From the NCBI GenBank assembly GCA_019828595.1, contig JAHQRK010000009.1, positions 1,860,001-1,924,000 on the forward strand: a DNA stretch of 64,000 nucleotides, read 5' to 3'. Below the pieces are notes generated by a model. The model was given only the letters and a program-made list of their open reading frames with translations, searched no databases and had not been told where the DNA came from. The DNA comes from Aphanomyces cochlioides (taxonomy: Eukaryota; Oomycota; Saprolegniomycetes; Saprolegniales; Verrucalvaceae). Of the stretch, positions 10,352-21,665 are shown in pieces. Numbering within the stretch: position 1 is the stretch's first letter; each line of letters begins with the position of its first letter. The position numbers were made by a program, and so were the translations under genes.

Positions 10352-11668
10352 CTATTTTGCTGAGAGATACCCCACATTTCGTCTACCAATAAACGACAAG
10401 TTGCACTTGAAGGTTGAGTGCGTTGAGCACCTCAATTGCCCATTTTTGTTCGGGCTCATCGAGTGCGGAATTATGACACTGTGGGGACTACATGCACCGA
10501 CAAAACACATTCGCTTGACCTTATCGATATTTACGCCACGCGTCAACGTGCTCGAAACCGCCTCCGACGTTCTCTTCTTGTGGACTAAAGATTTCAAAAC
10601 ACACTTCACGAAGAGAATACAAGCGTCAACTGACGACAATGGAGCTTGATCACTTTCCAAATAGCCTAGACATGAGCAAATGCTGTGAAGAAGTTTGTTC
10701 ATATCGTTGACTTTACCGCAAAAGCTTGTATCAAGAAGAAACAAAGCAACATGCATTGCTGCTTCCGATGGAGGCATGCTGAGGGCAGATTTAACACGTA
10801 GCAATCTCTCGAACATGAGATTTGATGACGACCACCTCGTTCTATTGAAAAGAACTAGGGAGTATTCGCGACCAAAGGGTAAGCTCGACAATGAAGAATA
10901 TAGGGAGTATAACAAATGCGATCTTCTAATACTTTTGACGACTGTGACGACCATCTACTGAAAAGCGAAAATGTTTCCAAGCTGCCAGTTTCTGAAACAC
11001 TTTCTGCATTGTGCCCTCATACACTTTGTGGAGCAAATCATTACCGATCAAATCGTAGCTTGGAGGTTGGTAAGCCGGGTCTGCATTGTGCCCTCATACA
11101 CTGTGTGGAGCAAATCATTACCGATCAAATCGTAGCTTGGGGGTTGATAAGCCGGGTCTGCATTGTGCCCTCATACACTGTGTGGAGCAAATCATTACCG
11201 ATCAAATCGTAGCTTGGAGGTTGGTAAGCCGGGTTTAATGAATAAAAGAAGTCCAACCAAACCTGCTTGTTAAGAAACGAAAAGCTGTCCCAGTTGTAAG
11301 AATGGCTTGGGCAAAAAGTAAATCAAGTCGAGCTTTATCAGCAGCCGTAAGAGTGGGAAATTGTTAAGTAGTTTGAGAAAATAGATGACAGGGTCCTGGT
11401 GTAGGTGCTTTTGTAGGTATTGAAATGCTTGGTTCGTTCGGAACGGAGCCAGATCCAGATAGTGAGCTTGTGGATTTCGCTTTTCCAGGAATGGCCATGA
11501 ATCCAACACCACGGGGAACTTCCAACAATGTTTACAGTGACCACTCAATCTGTCCACTTTCGCTGTTATCCATGCTTGGCAATACAGACATCGAACCTTA
11601 CGGACTTTACCGGAAGGAACTTTCTTTGCGCCAAAGTGCTTCCCTACAGTGTCGAGAAGCGGGTCCAT
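10352..11668 (-). pseudogene. hAT transposase with BED finger, decayed
   Basis: Reading from 11668 leftwards: a BED-type finger (VRCLYCQAWITAKVDRLSGH and CKHC), then in a shifted frame KARLDLLFAQAILTTGTAF. The PAYQPPSYDLIG motif lies in a triplicated 77-bp block, followed by KVFQKLAAWKHFRFSVDGR and, in the last frame, FNRTRWSSSNLMFERL. This is the domain order of BED-hAT transposases with a DUF659-like middle region. Multiple frameshifts and stops are present, and the C-terminal dimerisation domain was not found. The segment from 10190 to 10352 may hold further decayed sequence. Confidence 0.6.
11003..11233. repeat. Three tandem copies of a 77-bp unit
   Basis: Units start at 11003, 11080 and 11157, each beginning TCTGCATTGTGCCCTCATAC and ending GCCGGGT. 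Copies differ by only a few bases. On the minus strand each unit encodes the hAT segment PAYQPPSYDLIGNDLLHTVY; the period is not a multiple of three, so the array shifts the frame twice. Confidence 0.9.
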
Positions 11669-11689
11669 TGAAGAAGCAGCAAGAAGATT

Positions 11690-12997
11690 AATGAATGAGA
11701 TTCAAGAGCATAAGGTTATAGAATCTTGTAACCCCTGCATGAAAATAATAATTTATAATATAATTCACAAATTATTTGTAATGTATTCATTTGAACAGTA
11801 CCAATACTTTCATCAAATGAACAGATTAGCTATATAATTGACATATATACAAGGAAAATTCGAATATTACCAATAAAAACGGATCGTTAAAGGAGCACTG
11901 TAGAAATCTATGGCCAGACTAGGACCCGAATCTCTCTTTGCTATTTTTAATCTAGATTCGAGGAATAGATCTCCAATTTGATATTCAATTATGGATTTGA
12001 ATGCGTTTGCCAATCAAATAAGTAGACATCAAAATGGCATTTACACGGGAAATTTGAGATTTGGCTACCCAAAGAAGAACGTTTATAACAACGTTTAGGA
12101 CGAAGGTTACTCGAAAGTGGCGTTTAGAATACCTGTGATGTATTAAACAGACAACAAAACTCAGCATAGCTTTGTCGATATTCCCTTCTCGCATTTATTT
12201 CCGAATATACGAATAGTTATTACTACTTGCTAAATCCATTTATTTTCTTATTTTATGATCTGAGATTATAGTTTCCCTTGAGGCTGTCTGGAGAGGATTG
12301 CCCAGCCGAGCACAAGCACCGTCATCAGCACCAACAGTAGCAACACCATGCTGGAATGGTGAGAATGCTTGTGTTGGCGTTAGTATAGGTGAAAAAGTAT
12401 ATTTCTATCAATTATCTCAAGATATCATCTTTCCTTCATAGCAGGAGCGCATCTATATCTAAGTTTCAGAGTCCTTCCTGCAGTTCTGTTGGTTCCTGCT
12501 TAAGAGTCGAAATTATTATTCTTACATTTGAAGTAAATGTATCATAAACACCAATAACAAAGTCTTTTCCTAATCTTACTAAGTATGTATGTGCTAATCG
12601 TTCTGTATAATTGGATTGTACACTGCGCAATACATGTACAGTGTACAAAAATACGTCCATATGAATATACGAAGCTGTAGGCACTATTCACATAATGGCT
12701 CGATGTGCTTTGAAGAATGAAGTAGAATTGTTTGATGAAAGACCTCAATGCTAGTGATCTGGCCTTGTGAGGTATCACAATGGAATCAACAATGGCTCTT
12801 GGATTTCAACGTATTTTCCTGTTCTTCGTTTTGATGTTGTGCCTTCAATCGCTGCTGAATCCACGAAAAATTCGATTGACCAAGATCACTTGTCATCTCA
12901 CCTGTCAATGTTGATACGCATTTCAAGAAAGACCAATGTACGCTTGGCAGATTTATCGAAAGAATATAGAAGACTCGATAATGCATTATGTCCCCGT
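11690..12997. other. No gene recognised
   Basis: Short overlapping frames on both strands, none with recognisable domains. The sequence is AT-rich apart from a CA/AGC-rich patch near 12300-12360. Nothing further can be supported. Confidence 0.3.
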
Positions 12998-13000
12998 TTA

Positions 13001-14507
13001 CAGTCCGCGACATCATCGAGGGGCCCCACTAACAAGACTAAACTTAAATCAATCGAAATTGTATGAAATTGAGTATGTCGATACAGAATCACCTGGGGAA
13101 CCAGATGCTACAAGCGAAATCCTTCAAACATCGATATCTTTCGAGAAAACGTACAGAGTTTATTAGAATGATGATCTATTTGTACTGTGAAATGTAAAAT
13201 ACTGTATTATATGATATTGTTATTCATAGGTCAGATATTAATTTAAAGAGTTTATGGAACTGGCAAGCACTTCGCTCTTCTCAACAACGCCAGTGAAAAA
13301 TCTCGAGCCGAGGCGTACCCTCTCCATGAGATTCATGACAGAGGTCTTGGGCGTGATGCTCCAACGTGACAATCGGCCCATCTTGTCGATTCCAGAGGGA
13401 CTTTTGCCACCAGAAGAAAGCCTCAGCGCTACAAATGTGGCAAAAAATTGGGAATGGAAAACATTGCATTGTCTGAAAAGAACTCAGTTACTCGAGCAGT
13501 TTATGTGCAAACTATGGTTGAAAAGTCATTTTGCTGACGCACCAGTTGTCTATCTCGATGAATCGTATATCCACGAAAATTACAAACGGTATGATGACTC
13601 CCTTTACGACCCAAATGATGAATTGGATTTGCAAGTAATAGCAGGAAATAAGGTCCGTCGATATTGCTTTATTGCTGCAATTTTGGAGAATTGCAGTTGT
13701 GACCAAAACTTATCGGTCTTGATATCTTCGAAGGTGGAAGACAACAAAAAAAGGATCCAAAGGATTACCACCGCATGTTTAATCATACATATTTCGTTAA
13801 ATGGTTTGAGAAATTGCTTTCGAAATTGATAATTTGGGAATTACAAATGCAACGATTGTAATGGACAACGCGAAATATCATAAGTCGCTCCCCGATGACG
13901 TCCCCAAGGCCAAGAACAAAAAAGTTGATCTTCAAGTTGCATGTGATCGATTTTGGATCGAATATCTGGATACAGATCTCAAGCCTGTTTTGTGGACGAA
14001 ACTCAAATCATTCATAGCCTTGAACATTTGCCTGAAATTGTGGAAATGTCAAAGCAACGAGGGCGCAGTGTTGTTTATACGCAATTGTAAAAGGTGAAGT
14101 AGGTCGTCAGTGGGATGAAAGTACCACGTTCCCTATTGTATTGACTTGCCTGCGCCAAGTTTTTCGAAATTTGACACCTTATGCGATAGAGGGATCCATA
14201 CGAAAGGCAAAAAGGCGATTGTTTGAGTTGAATGATTATCTCCGTCAAATCGAGACGGATGCCTGGGGAAATGAGGAATCGGAATCTGATTCGGAAGAAG
14301 TAAATGATAGTAACTCTGACGACATGGATGACGACTTGGATTAGCTCTATCAAACAAAACCCTATATTTGCATAATTGTATGAATTAATATATTTGTGTG
14401 TATTAAATTATGTAGTAATTTTATTCACCATATGTTCCCTCTTTTGCTTTGACACCTGCAGAAATGAATACAAATTTTTGGGGGCCCTTCGATGATGTCG
14501 CGGACTG
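13001..14507. mobile_element. IS630-like element A, 1507 bp, with TTA duplication
   Basis: Terminal inverted repeats begin CAGTCCGCGACATCATCGA (left from 13001; right, read inward from 14507, the same) and then enter a G/C run. TTA lies directly outside both ends (12998-13000 and 14508-14510). The transposase gene between them is plus-strand and related to that of the element at 41599-43591. The 3-bp duplication is unexpected for IS630/Tc1/mariner elements, which duplicate TA. Confidence 0.75.
13254..14344 (+). pseudogene. IS630-like transposase (element A), third catalytic motif deleted
   Basis: Segments in slightly shifted frames give NVAKNWEWKTLHCLKRTQLL, then VVYLDESYIHENY (first Asp), RRYCFIAAIL, FEGGRQQKKDPKDYHRMF, ATIVMDNAKYHKSLPDDVP (second Asp) and a C-terminal EGSIRKAKRRLFELNDYLRQ with an acidic tail. 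The homologous protein of element B has an E-containing motif (PHHSNIQPIETVWANVKG) between the second Asp and the tail. Here the sequence near 14070-14100 goes from VVYTQL almost directly to VKGEVGR, so about 14 codons including the Glu are gone. The enzyme should be inactive. Frameshifts near 13830 and 14090 add to this. Confidence 0.7.
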
Positions 14508-14510
14508 TTA

Positions 14511-15495
14511 GTGAAGGTCTTCAAGAATATGATGGATAGTTCTTTGCGCAGATAAGTTCTTGACTATGACGAAATTTGTGAAGTCAAGAGGCTTTCGGTA
14601 AATGAGTACCGCACTGTCAATCTGAAAATGCTGATATGCAGCTGTCGAGATTGGCGATACTGATTGTATCTTTGTGTCCATGGCTATGCTGTCATACTAG
14701 CACACCACCTACAAGTTATCGATTATCTTCACCACATATACACTATAGCAGCTTGTATTTCAGCGACATCTGTGCGGATGTGTTTTTTGTTCAGTGTCAA
14801 TTTCGAACAGAGTTCAAACATCGCTTACTTAACGCCCATGTGTGGCCGCTGAGACTGGTGATCCAATTCACGGTGAGATGCCGTGCTTGAATGAGAAGGC
14901 GTCGATTGGTAATTCTTGTGGACATTACAAATTGCGCTTATGACAGTTCCACGCTCCCACCTCTCCAATCTGCGACATCGTCGGCTGGAAGGAAGTCAAA
15001 GGCTAGGCGTGAAGAAGGCATTGTAAATAACGAGCCAAGCCAGCAAAAGAGAATAGTCACGCAATGAAAATCTTGTGGAATGCTTGGCCACAACACAAGA
15101 AGTTGTGCAGAGAAATCAGTTTTGACAATAAATATTGCGCAATGGTAGTTTACTGAGGCTTTCAAGCAACATATTTGGCATTGACATTAGAACTGCACTG
15201 TGCATTTCGCCTCCATACTATATATTCATACAGAGATGTTAACTGCATTCAAAGTACTTGTATTGCTGTTTTGTTCATTCTTTGGTGTCCATGGCGACGC
15301 GCTATCCTTTTGGTGGGCATTCTAAGTGATTTGAATTTCTGTTGTCATGCATTTGAACTAGCCAGTCGTTGTCAAATATCACATTTTTCAGCCAATCAAT
15401 GAATATGTCTAATCTATTATAGCAAATCAAACTATTATTTTCGGACAATGTCTATTGGCCGAAATGTGTAAATTGCAATTCTACTCTGCAAAGTA
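14511..15495. other. No gene recognised
   Basis: No supported coding sequence. A stretch at 14967-14985 (TCTGCGACATCGTCGGCTGG) faintly resembles the terminal repeat of IS630-like element A but no partner was found. Confidence 0.3.
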
Positions 15496-15918
15496 CTTCC
15501 TCTGTATTGGAATACAGACTTCTGAGTTACCCCAAAAATGCAATATGTATCCAAAATCGATATTTCGCATCACATTCGAAAGTAAATAAAGAAGTAGAGG
15601 GCGCGTCCATTGATGGTTCGGCAGGAAGAAGCCAAATTGTGGTGAAAATCGACATCGCCTTAACACCAATCGAATAAAAATACAAATCAAGTCTTTTATA
15701 ATTCAAATATGGGGGGCCTTACGTCGAGCCGGGTCACTCATGACGAATCTTACTTGCCCAACGTCGTTCCTCGACCATGTAGACATGGAAGCGCAATATT
15801 ACATTTTAGCCAATAAAATTCGGAATTTTTTGTGTTCGACCAATCACATCAATATGCACACAGTATTTCAAACAAAGTGTGTTTTTGATATGCACACAGA
15901 ATTCCAATACAGAGGAAG
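15496..15918. mobile_element. TA-flanked MITE, 423 bp
   Basis: Perfect 18-bp inverted repeats, CTTCCTCTGTATTGGAAT, mark both ends, with TA at 15494-15495 and 15919-15920. This is the form of a Tc1/mariner-type (Stowaway-like) MITE. The interior has no recognised protein. Sequences ending ACAGAGGAAGTA or ACAGAGGAGTAC at 54.25 and 53.66 kb may be related ends. Confidence 0.85.
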
Positions 15919-15920
15919 TA

Positions 15921-16493
15921 ATCAATAACTTAAACTTTACCAGCTGTAAATCTAGTATTTTGATTGACTGATATTCTGTTTTTGCACTGTGCCATCCATT
16001 TGCTGCAGATCTATGTTCGCTTTGTAGCAAAGATTGCAGTGAGCGTTGCAGCATTCGTTGCGTTTAGCAGCCCAAATGTACTCTGATACTAACTCATTAT
16101 ACACTGGTTGCAAAGTAGCAACGGTATTTGGCAAGATATTTTAGCTCAACATTACATAGGTATTCAACATGCACAACACATAGACAATCATATAATACCA
16201 AGTTTCTCATTTGTCATCCATGGTTGATGTGTTATGCTTAGCCTGGGAGGTCTTAGGGCAAAAGAGGGGGAAACGTTAACACCAATAACTCCCATTTATA
16301 GTTTCCTCAGCATAGTCTTGTTATCTACCCAAGATTAGTACATATTGGTCTTAAGTGTATGGCAGGCATATATATTCACCAACAGCAAAATAATTCAAAC
16401 AAACCCGTGCGTCTTCATGCTTCGCACGACACAACGAGATATTTCTGTATGAGCTGTTGCAAGTGTTCATTGTAATTTTTTAAGCTTAAAGAA
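15921..16493. other. No gene recognised
   Basis: AT-rich non-coding sequence between two MITEs. Short chance frames only. Confidence 0.3.
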
Positions 16494-16495
16494 TA

Positions 16496-16949
16496 CCGTA
16501 TTTCCCGTAAGGTTGTCACCACGAATGATTTTCGAAAATGGTGACAAGTCCAAAGGAAATCAGATATCAAACGAGGTACATTTGATTGGGTAAAAATTAG
16601 ACTTATTTACCAATCATATTACTACCATGAACACTTCGCAGTCGTATGTCGACTTTACGAGTGGCTGACTCCAGTTTGGGAGAATGAAAACCTGCAACGC
16701 TCATTTGGGTCCAGGTTTGTCGACTGCAACGCATGAACACGACAAATTTATGGCCCTGGTATCTAATTGAGCCATTGCATTTCTTCCAATAAGATCTGAC
16801 TGGTGACAACTCAAGGGGAACTCCGAAAAATTTCATCAGATTGTATTATAAATGTATACTATACATTTGTATGAATCATTTAAATAATTATATCAGTGGT
16901 GACAACTCAATGGGAAAAAATAGTGGTGACAACCTTACAGGAAATACGG
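16496..16949. mobile_element. TA-flanked MITE, 454 bp
   Basis: Inverted repeats of about 27 bp begin CCGTATTTCCCGTAAGGTTG and continue TCACCAC, with one mismatch between ends. TA lies outside each end (16494-16495, 16950-16951). Inside, GGTGACAA recurs near 16542, 16802, 16898 and at the right end (about 16924), giving a subterminal array of a short motif that could be a transposase binding site. No coding sequence is seen. Confidence 0.85.
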
Positions 16950-16951
16950 TA

Positions 16952-18902
16952 GTCTCGTCGACAGTTAGTCTGACTACGGCCTAGCACAATGACAAGAACA
17001 CTATGGACTGTCTTTGGAGAAAGACACAATCAAACTTCTTTGCCACTGAACAATGTGCAATAGGTTGCAGTCAAAGAATAAATTCATGGCATCGCATCGT
17101 TACAGGTTGTATTTCGTGAATCATACACTGAACTCGATGCAATTGCATGTGGAGTTTCACGATTTACATGATTCACCTAATTCTATTTGGTTTGCGGGTT
17201 AGAGTAGCCGCATTGGGCATGCTCTTATGTATGGAGCTTCAGTTTTCACATTCTCATATCTCTCAGTCAATATGTATATTTCAAGCCAATCGAGTGTTCA
17301 CAAGGTTGCACAAATGACATGTACGAAGACTCTACACAGCATTCGCTCCAAAGGATCTCATTGTCTACAGGTTTGAGCATCTAAATGGCTCATCGTGGTG
17401 CTTTTTTGGCTGCGCGGCATCGTCCAGTAGAGCCGAAGACTCGCAAAAGTCATGTGGACATGAACCATATTAATCGCATATATTCCAAGTTGGAATGGGT
17501 TGTGAGAACGACAAGCTTGGGAATAAGTTGGAGAGTAGCAAACACATATGACTGTTTTTCTGTTGCCATTCCATTTTATTGAATGGTCACTAACCATGCT
17601 ACGCAGTTCCAAATTTCAGACACCTTGCAGACCGTAGACATTCTAATTGCGCTTTTACTACACCATTTGCCGGTAGCTTCTGCAGTAGCCTTCTGCTTCA
17701 CAATGTCCAATCTATTCCTGGTATATTGACAGTGCTTTGGACTCTTTGCTAACCTCCTCGACAAGGTCCTTTTGGGCTCCAGAATGGAGAGCACGGATGA
17801 ATGTCTATCAATTTAAGTCCTTGGTTGTCGCACATCGAAAAGTAGCTGTTTTGCCACGTTTTGACGACTGCTTACAGTAGTCGACAGGGCAGATCAATAG
17901 CTTCTTCTCACGACTGCTAACAGTATCGTGAGAAGAAGCTATTGATCTGCCCTGTGCTTTCTCTGCTTGATCTTCAATCCTATAACTGTAGCCATAAGCT
18001 ATAGGGCAGTGTCTCTGAGCTAAAACTTCACACAAATAACTTGAGATTGGATTCGGCCACGAACATTAAGCTGTGCATCCTGTGGGTACGCCGTTGTGAT
18101 TGTTTGGTCTCACTTGCTTCATCAAATATCTTGGTGTTTAAGCATTCCATACTCAAATGGTATTTGTCCATTTTAATTGTGGAGTAGACTGACGCAAGTC
18201 GAGAAGGATGCTTATTCAATTCTCCATCCAATCAGTCAGAAGTTTGACAGATAATCGAGATCATAATCGTACTGCTGTAGAACTGGACAAACGAGGGAGT
18301 TAAACGAGATGAAAACTTCAAGGTCTCGAAATGCGTTTGGCGCTGGTCTTTAAGGAGACTATGATGCGAGAAGTAAAATCGCCAACTCAGTCTGTCTTCG
18401 CCTATGTCCGGCGTTGCTACTATGCCTACGTTTTGTGACTCATTCCCCATCTCCTCCACCAACTCTACATTTAACTAAACAAATCCCTTCGAATTCTGTG
18501 CAATTGTCATTATTCCTTCCATTCTAATGCTGCATTTTCGAGGTTATTAAAGTGCCGGCAAGTAACGACGTCCGTGTGCATTGCGTCCCGCGGGTGATGA
18601 AATTGAAGTCCTTATAACGTTGAAAGCCTTGACTTGGATCGATTTGGCAAAGAATGACGTCAAACAGAAACTGGCCACAACGCATCTGTCATTTCGTAGT
18701 CTTCTTAATCGCATATCCACTTTACAAAGATGCTCGTGCGAAGAAGGACAGGCCATAAATTAATGGAGCCTCTGGAAGCCAACAAGCACAAAGTATAGCG
18801 CATGTCATGTTGCCATGCCACTATTAGTGGTGATAACAGAGAAGCCAAATGATACTCGTCGGCTGAGCCCGTGAAGACCAAGCCATTCACTTATTTCCTG
18901 CC
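16952..18902. other. Non-coding stretch containing a long hairpin
   Basis: No gene is recognised. The notable feature is the palindrome at 17885-17954, listed separately. A minus-strand open frame at 18232-18462 begins only at a non-ATG codon and shows no domain. This region leads into the first zinc-knuckle gene copy. Confidence 0.3.
17885..17954. repeat. Perfect 29-bp palindrome with 12-nt loop
   Basis: The left arm CAGGGCAGATCAATAGCTTC plus TTCTCACGA (17885-17913) is exactly complementary to 17926-17954. The loop, CTGCTAACAGTA, resembles the sequence CTGCTTACAGTA just outside the left arm (17870-17881). There is no run of T after the stem. It is probably not a terminator; a local inverted duplication fits better. 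Confidence 0.9.
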
Positions 18903-19527
18903 ATGTCCAAGCTTTGGATAAGCTTCATCCTGGATCCCGTTGATGCAAGTTGCATCTTCCCCGGCTGCTTGAATGACCCAGGAGCTAATGAGCAATGCTC
19001 TGAGCATGCAATACAACGTCACTGTAGTCGTCAAGGATGTGACCGAATTGCTGTGAGCCGAGGCGTTTGCATTCGCCATGGAGTAAGATGAGATCTCGTT
19101 GGAAGCAAAGTGATGAAATATTCAGGGTGGTCGGCGGTGTGCGATTCCTTATTGCGATTCCTTATTGTCCAAGTGGGGCGAAGACGGGCGGGCGGTGCTG
19201 GAAGCATGGTAATGAATAGTAATGCCTCACAACTAAAACTCTTGAGGCAGGAGGCTCCAAGCGATGCACTGTCGCTCGATGCCCCAATCAAGTCAAGGCT
19301 CGCGGCCTCTGCTGGGCGCACGGTGGAGGCAAAGCGTGCAAGCGAGAAGATTGTGTCAAGATGGCTGTATTGAGAGGGTTTTGCTGGGCTCATGGTGGAG
19401 GTACATACAACATGTCGTGATATGCGCAGTGTTTGATGCTAACGTAGGTAAACGGTGCTATCTTGAAGGCTGTAATCGTCCAGGATATGAGCGCAATGGG
19501 AATCTGTGCGATCATAATTATCTTTGA
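18903..19527 (+). pseudogene. WRKY19-like zinc-knuckle gene, broken by 13-bp duplication
   Basis: The exon pattern equals that of the three intact minus-strand genes: exon 1 18903-19082 (180 nt), exon 2 19126-19208 (83 nt), exon 3 19251-19400 (150 nt), exon 4 19448-19527 (80 nt). Exons 1, 3 and 4 have exactly the same lengths as in the paralogues. Exon 2 is 13 nt longer because GCGATTCCTTATT occurs twice in a row (19141-19153 and 19154-19166), which shifts the frame in the middle of the third repeat. With one unit the frame would continue as in the paralogues. Repeats of C-x4-C-x9-C-x2-H are otherwise intact, for example CTVARCPNQVKARGLCWAHG. This copy is more diverged than the other three are from one another. 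Confidence 0.75.
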
Positions 19528-20200
19528 AGAAATCTGTGGCGAGTATGATGCATTTCTGTTCAGTCAATTCCAAACTATGTATCTTTTCTATTGCATCAGA
19601 AGAATAGTGTTCATCGGTCCTTGCAGTCTGAGTCTCCTGTTTGTCGACTTGTTGCTTGCGTATTTCATTTTAATGACATGAATATGTGTCGGTCGATTTT
19701 CGCTATGGGATGCCAGAGCAATGTTTGTGGAATCAAGGGGAAATGGCGAGGATCATGAGGTGCTTCTCGTCGGATTATGTGACTTTATCGCGTTGATAAC
19801 GAGATCCATTCACGTACCTTTGGTAAATGGCGGCAATGAGCATACGATTAATTGATAACTGGTTTTCAAAATCGTCCAAACATTACTGGCAGTTAGTGAA
19901 GGGTAGATGCCTGAATTGTCCAAAGCTGACAGACCTATTATAGATCGACCAAACAAGAATTGACACAAGCTATCAAATGCTCAATGCTTTGAACAGGGCA
20001 TTTATTAAGGCACGTCAATGATATGGAGGAACCCCGACACTTGGATCAAACGTATTCTAAATGAAGCTTTCCTAACAGCAATGAAGGCTGAATGTCCCTC
20101 TACCGTTACCTATAACTGCATTGCCATTTACAATTACAAAGTTACGTCCTCGTGTTGATTTTGCTATTGTTAACGGCATCGAAGCGTATTGGATGCAAAC
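19528..20200. other. No gene recognised
   Basis: Sequence between the plus-strand zinc-knuckle copy and the tandem array. Only short frames, no domains. Confidence 0.3.
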
Positions 20201-21060
20201 TGCTGCTCTTTTCCAAAATGCGCCGAGTAAACTGCTCATTTCCAGCTTGGAGAGCACATTACAGTATCCATCGAGAGTGATTTGACTCTGCATTTCTGTC
20301 GCAACGAGTGTTATCCTCTCAATTGGTACTACCAAGATTCCACAGTCGTGGATAGTCTGAGCATCTTGACAGCGCCACGTGTAGTCAAGGGACTATAAAA
20401 TCATTGCTGCGTCTTCATTCCTAGACGCATTGGGTCTCTAAGAATGACTTAGGCCAGAATCCGTCGATGTAGAGGATCAAATTTCTTTTGGATCTCCTTG
20501 GGATCTTGTTCGTGCGAAAAATCCTCTACGAGCTAGAGGTACTACGTGTGGCCGACTATTCAACCTTTCCATGGCCGGCAAGATTTTTGCGGTTGGCCAC
20601 GCTTGCGCATCGTGTGGCCACATTGTTGTCCGAGCATTTCTCGTTCCTACTTCAACGTTTCGCTGTGCGCATACTCCTAACCAGCAGTCCTAACCCTGTC
20701 CTTTCGCTGTTGACAGTGCGATTTGCACTTGTCTGTGACAGATTCTGTCGTCAGGTGGCATCGAGGGACGTCAGGGGGTCAGACACGCATTCGAAGCGAT
20801 CTGTCTTACGTTTTTGTCGAACGGACACGTCCAACCTGCATTTTGCGACTTCAACGTCTTTCTATCTTCAAATTTGAGCTTGATCGTGCGACGTAGTGAG
20901 GTACGTCTGTCAACCTGCAGCAAGAGATGTAGCAAGGCATTGCGATAGAGATTTTGAAAGCAAGCTCTCTCTGGAATGTATGGTAGGTGGCGTTTCGAAC
21001 CATCAACGAAACATAAAATATTTTCACTGAACGAGTCAACTAAGCTAACACAACTATCTT

Positions 21061-21665
21061 TTAATGACAATGGTGATCACAATAATTGCCATTGCGCTCG
21101 TATCCAGGGCGATGACAGCCGTCCAGCTTGCATCGTTTACCTAGAGCAGAGTGAATGACTTCCTCAAATAAACTCCAGCTCACCACCACCATGAGCCCAA
21201 CAGAATCCACGAAGTAGCGCTGTCTTGACACAATTGTCGTACTTGCACGGCTTTCCACCGCCATGGGCCCAGCATAGACCGCGGGCCTTGCTACGATTTG
21301 GACATCCACCCACTGTACATTGCTTGGAGCCACCTTGTTGTCATTTCAGCATTTGGTCCTTGACCGATCCTTACCGTGTTTCCAGCAGCGTCCACCCGTC
21401 TTAGCTCCACTTGGACAATTGAGAATCATACAGCGCGGACCTCCCTGCCACATCCATCAGGCTCAGCATTCAAAGTAAAACTTACTCCATGACGAATACA
21501 CACACCCCGACTCACAGCTAGTCGTTCACAGCCTTGTCGAATGCAATATCGGTGCGTTGTATGGTCAACACATTGTCCGTTTTCGTTGGCGACGTTGAAA
21601 CAGGCTGGGAAATCGCATGTTGCGTCGCTGTGATCGAGAATGAAACGAAGGGACAGCTTGGACAT
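21061..21665 (-). CDS. WRKY19-like zinc-knuckle repeat protein, copy 1
   Basis: Four exons: 21665-21486, 21444-21375, 21333-21184 and 21140-21061, with GT-AG introns of 41, 41 and 43 bp; 480 coding nt, 159 residues. The start is the ATG at 21665. The protein is almost entirely six repeats of C-x4-C-x9-C-x2-H (x11 in the last), usually followed by GG or GGG, for example CTVGGCPNRSKARGLCWAHG and YCIRQGCERLAVSRGVCIRH. Such Cys/His spacing suggests one zinc ion per repeat. Oomycete proteins of this kind are usually labelled WRKY19-like because plant WRKY19 carries similar repeats; no WRKY domain is present here. Their role is not established; nucleic-acid or protein binding is a guess. Copies 2 and 3 are almost identical. 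Confidence 0.8.

Noticed and set aside
10323..10961. Plus-strand frames in the hAT remnant
   Set aside because: The opposite strand carries hAT motifs (FNRTRWSSS), so these are shadows.
11003..11233. CRISPR-like array
   Set aside because: The units are contiguous 77-bp copies with no spacers, and lie in a eukaryotic transposon.
17885..17954. Transcription terminator
   Set aside because: No T-run follows, the genome is eukaryotic, and the loop resembles neighbouring sequence, which fits an inverted duplication.
21061..21333. Separate 90-residue protein starting MAPSNVQWVD
   Set aside because: It is exons 3-4 of the zinc-knuckle gene read in the wrong frame through an intron.
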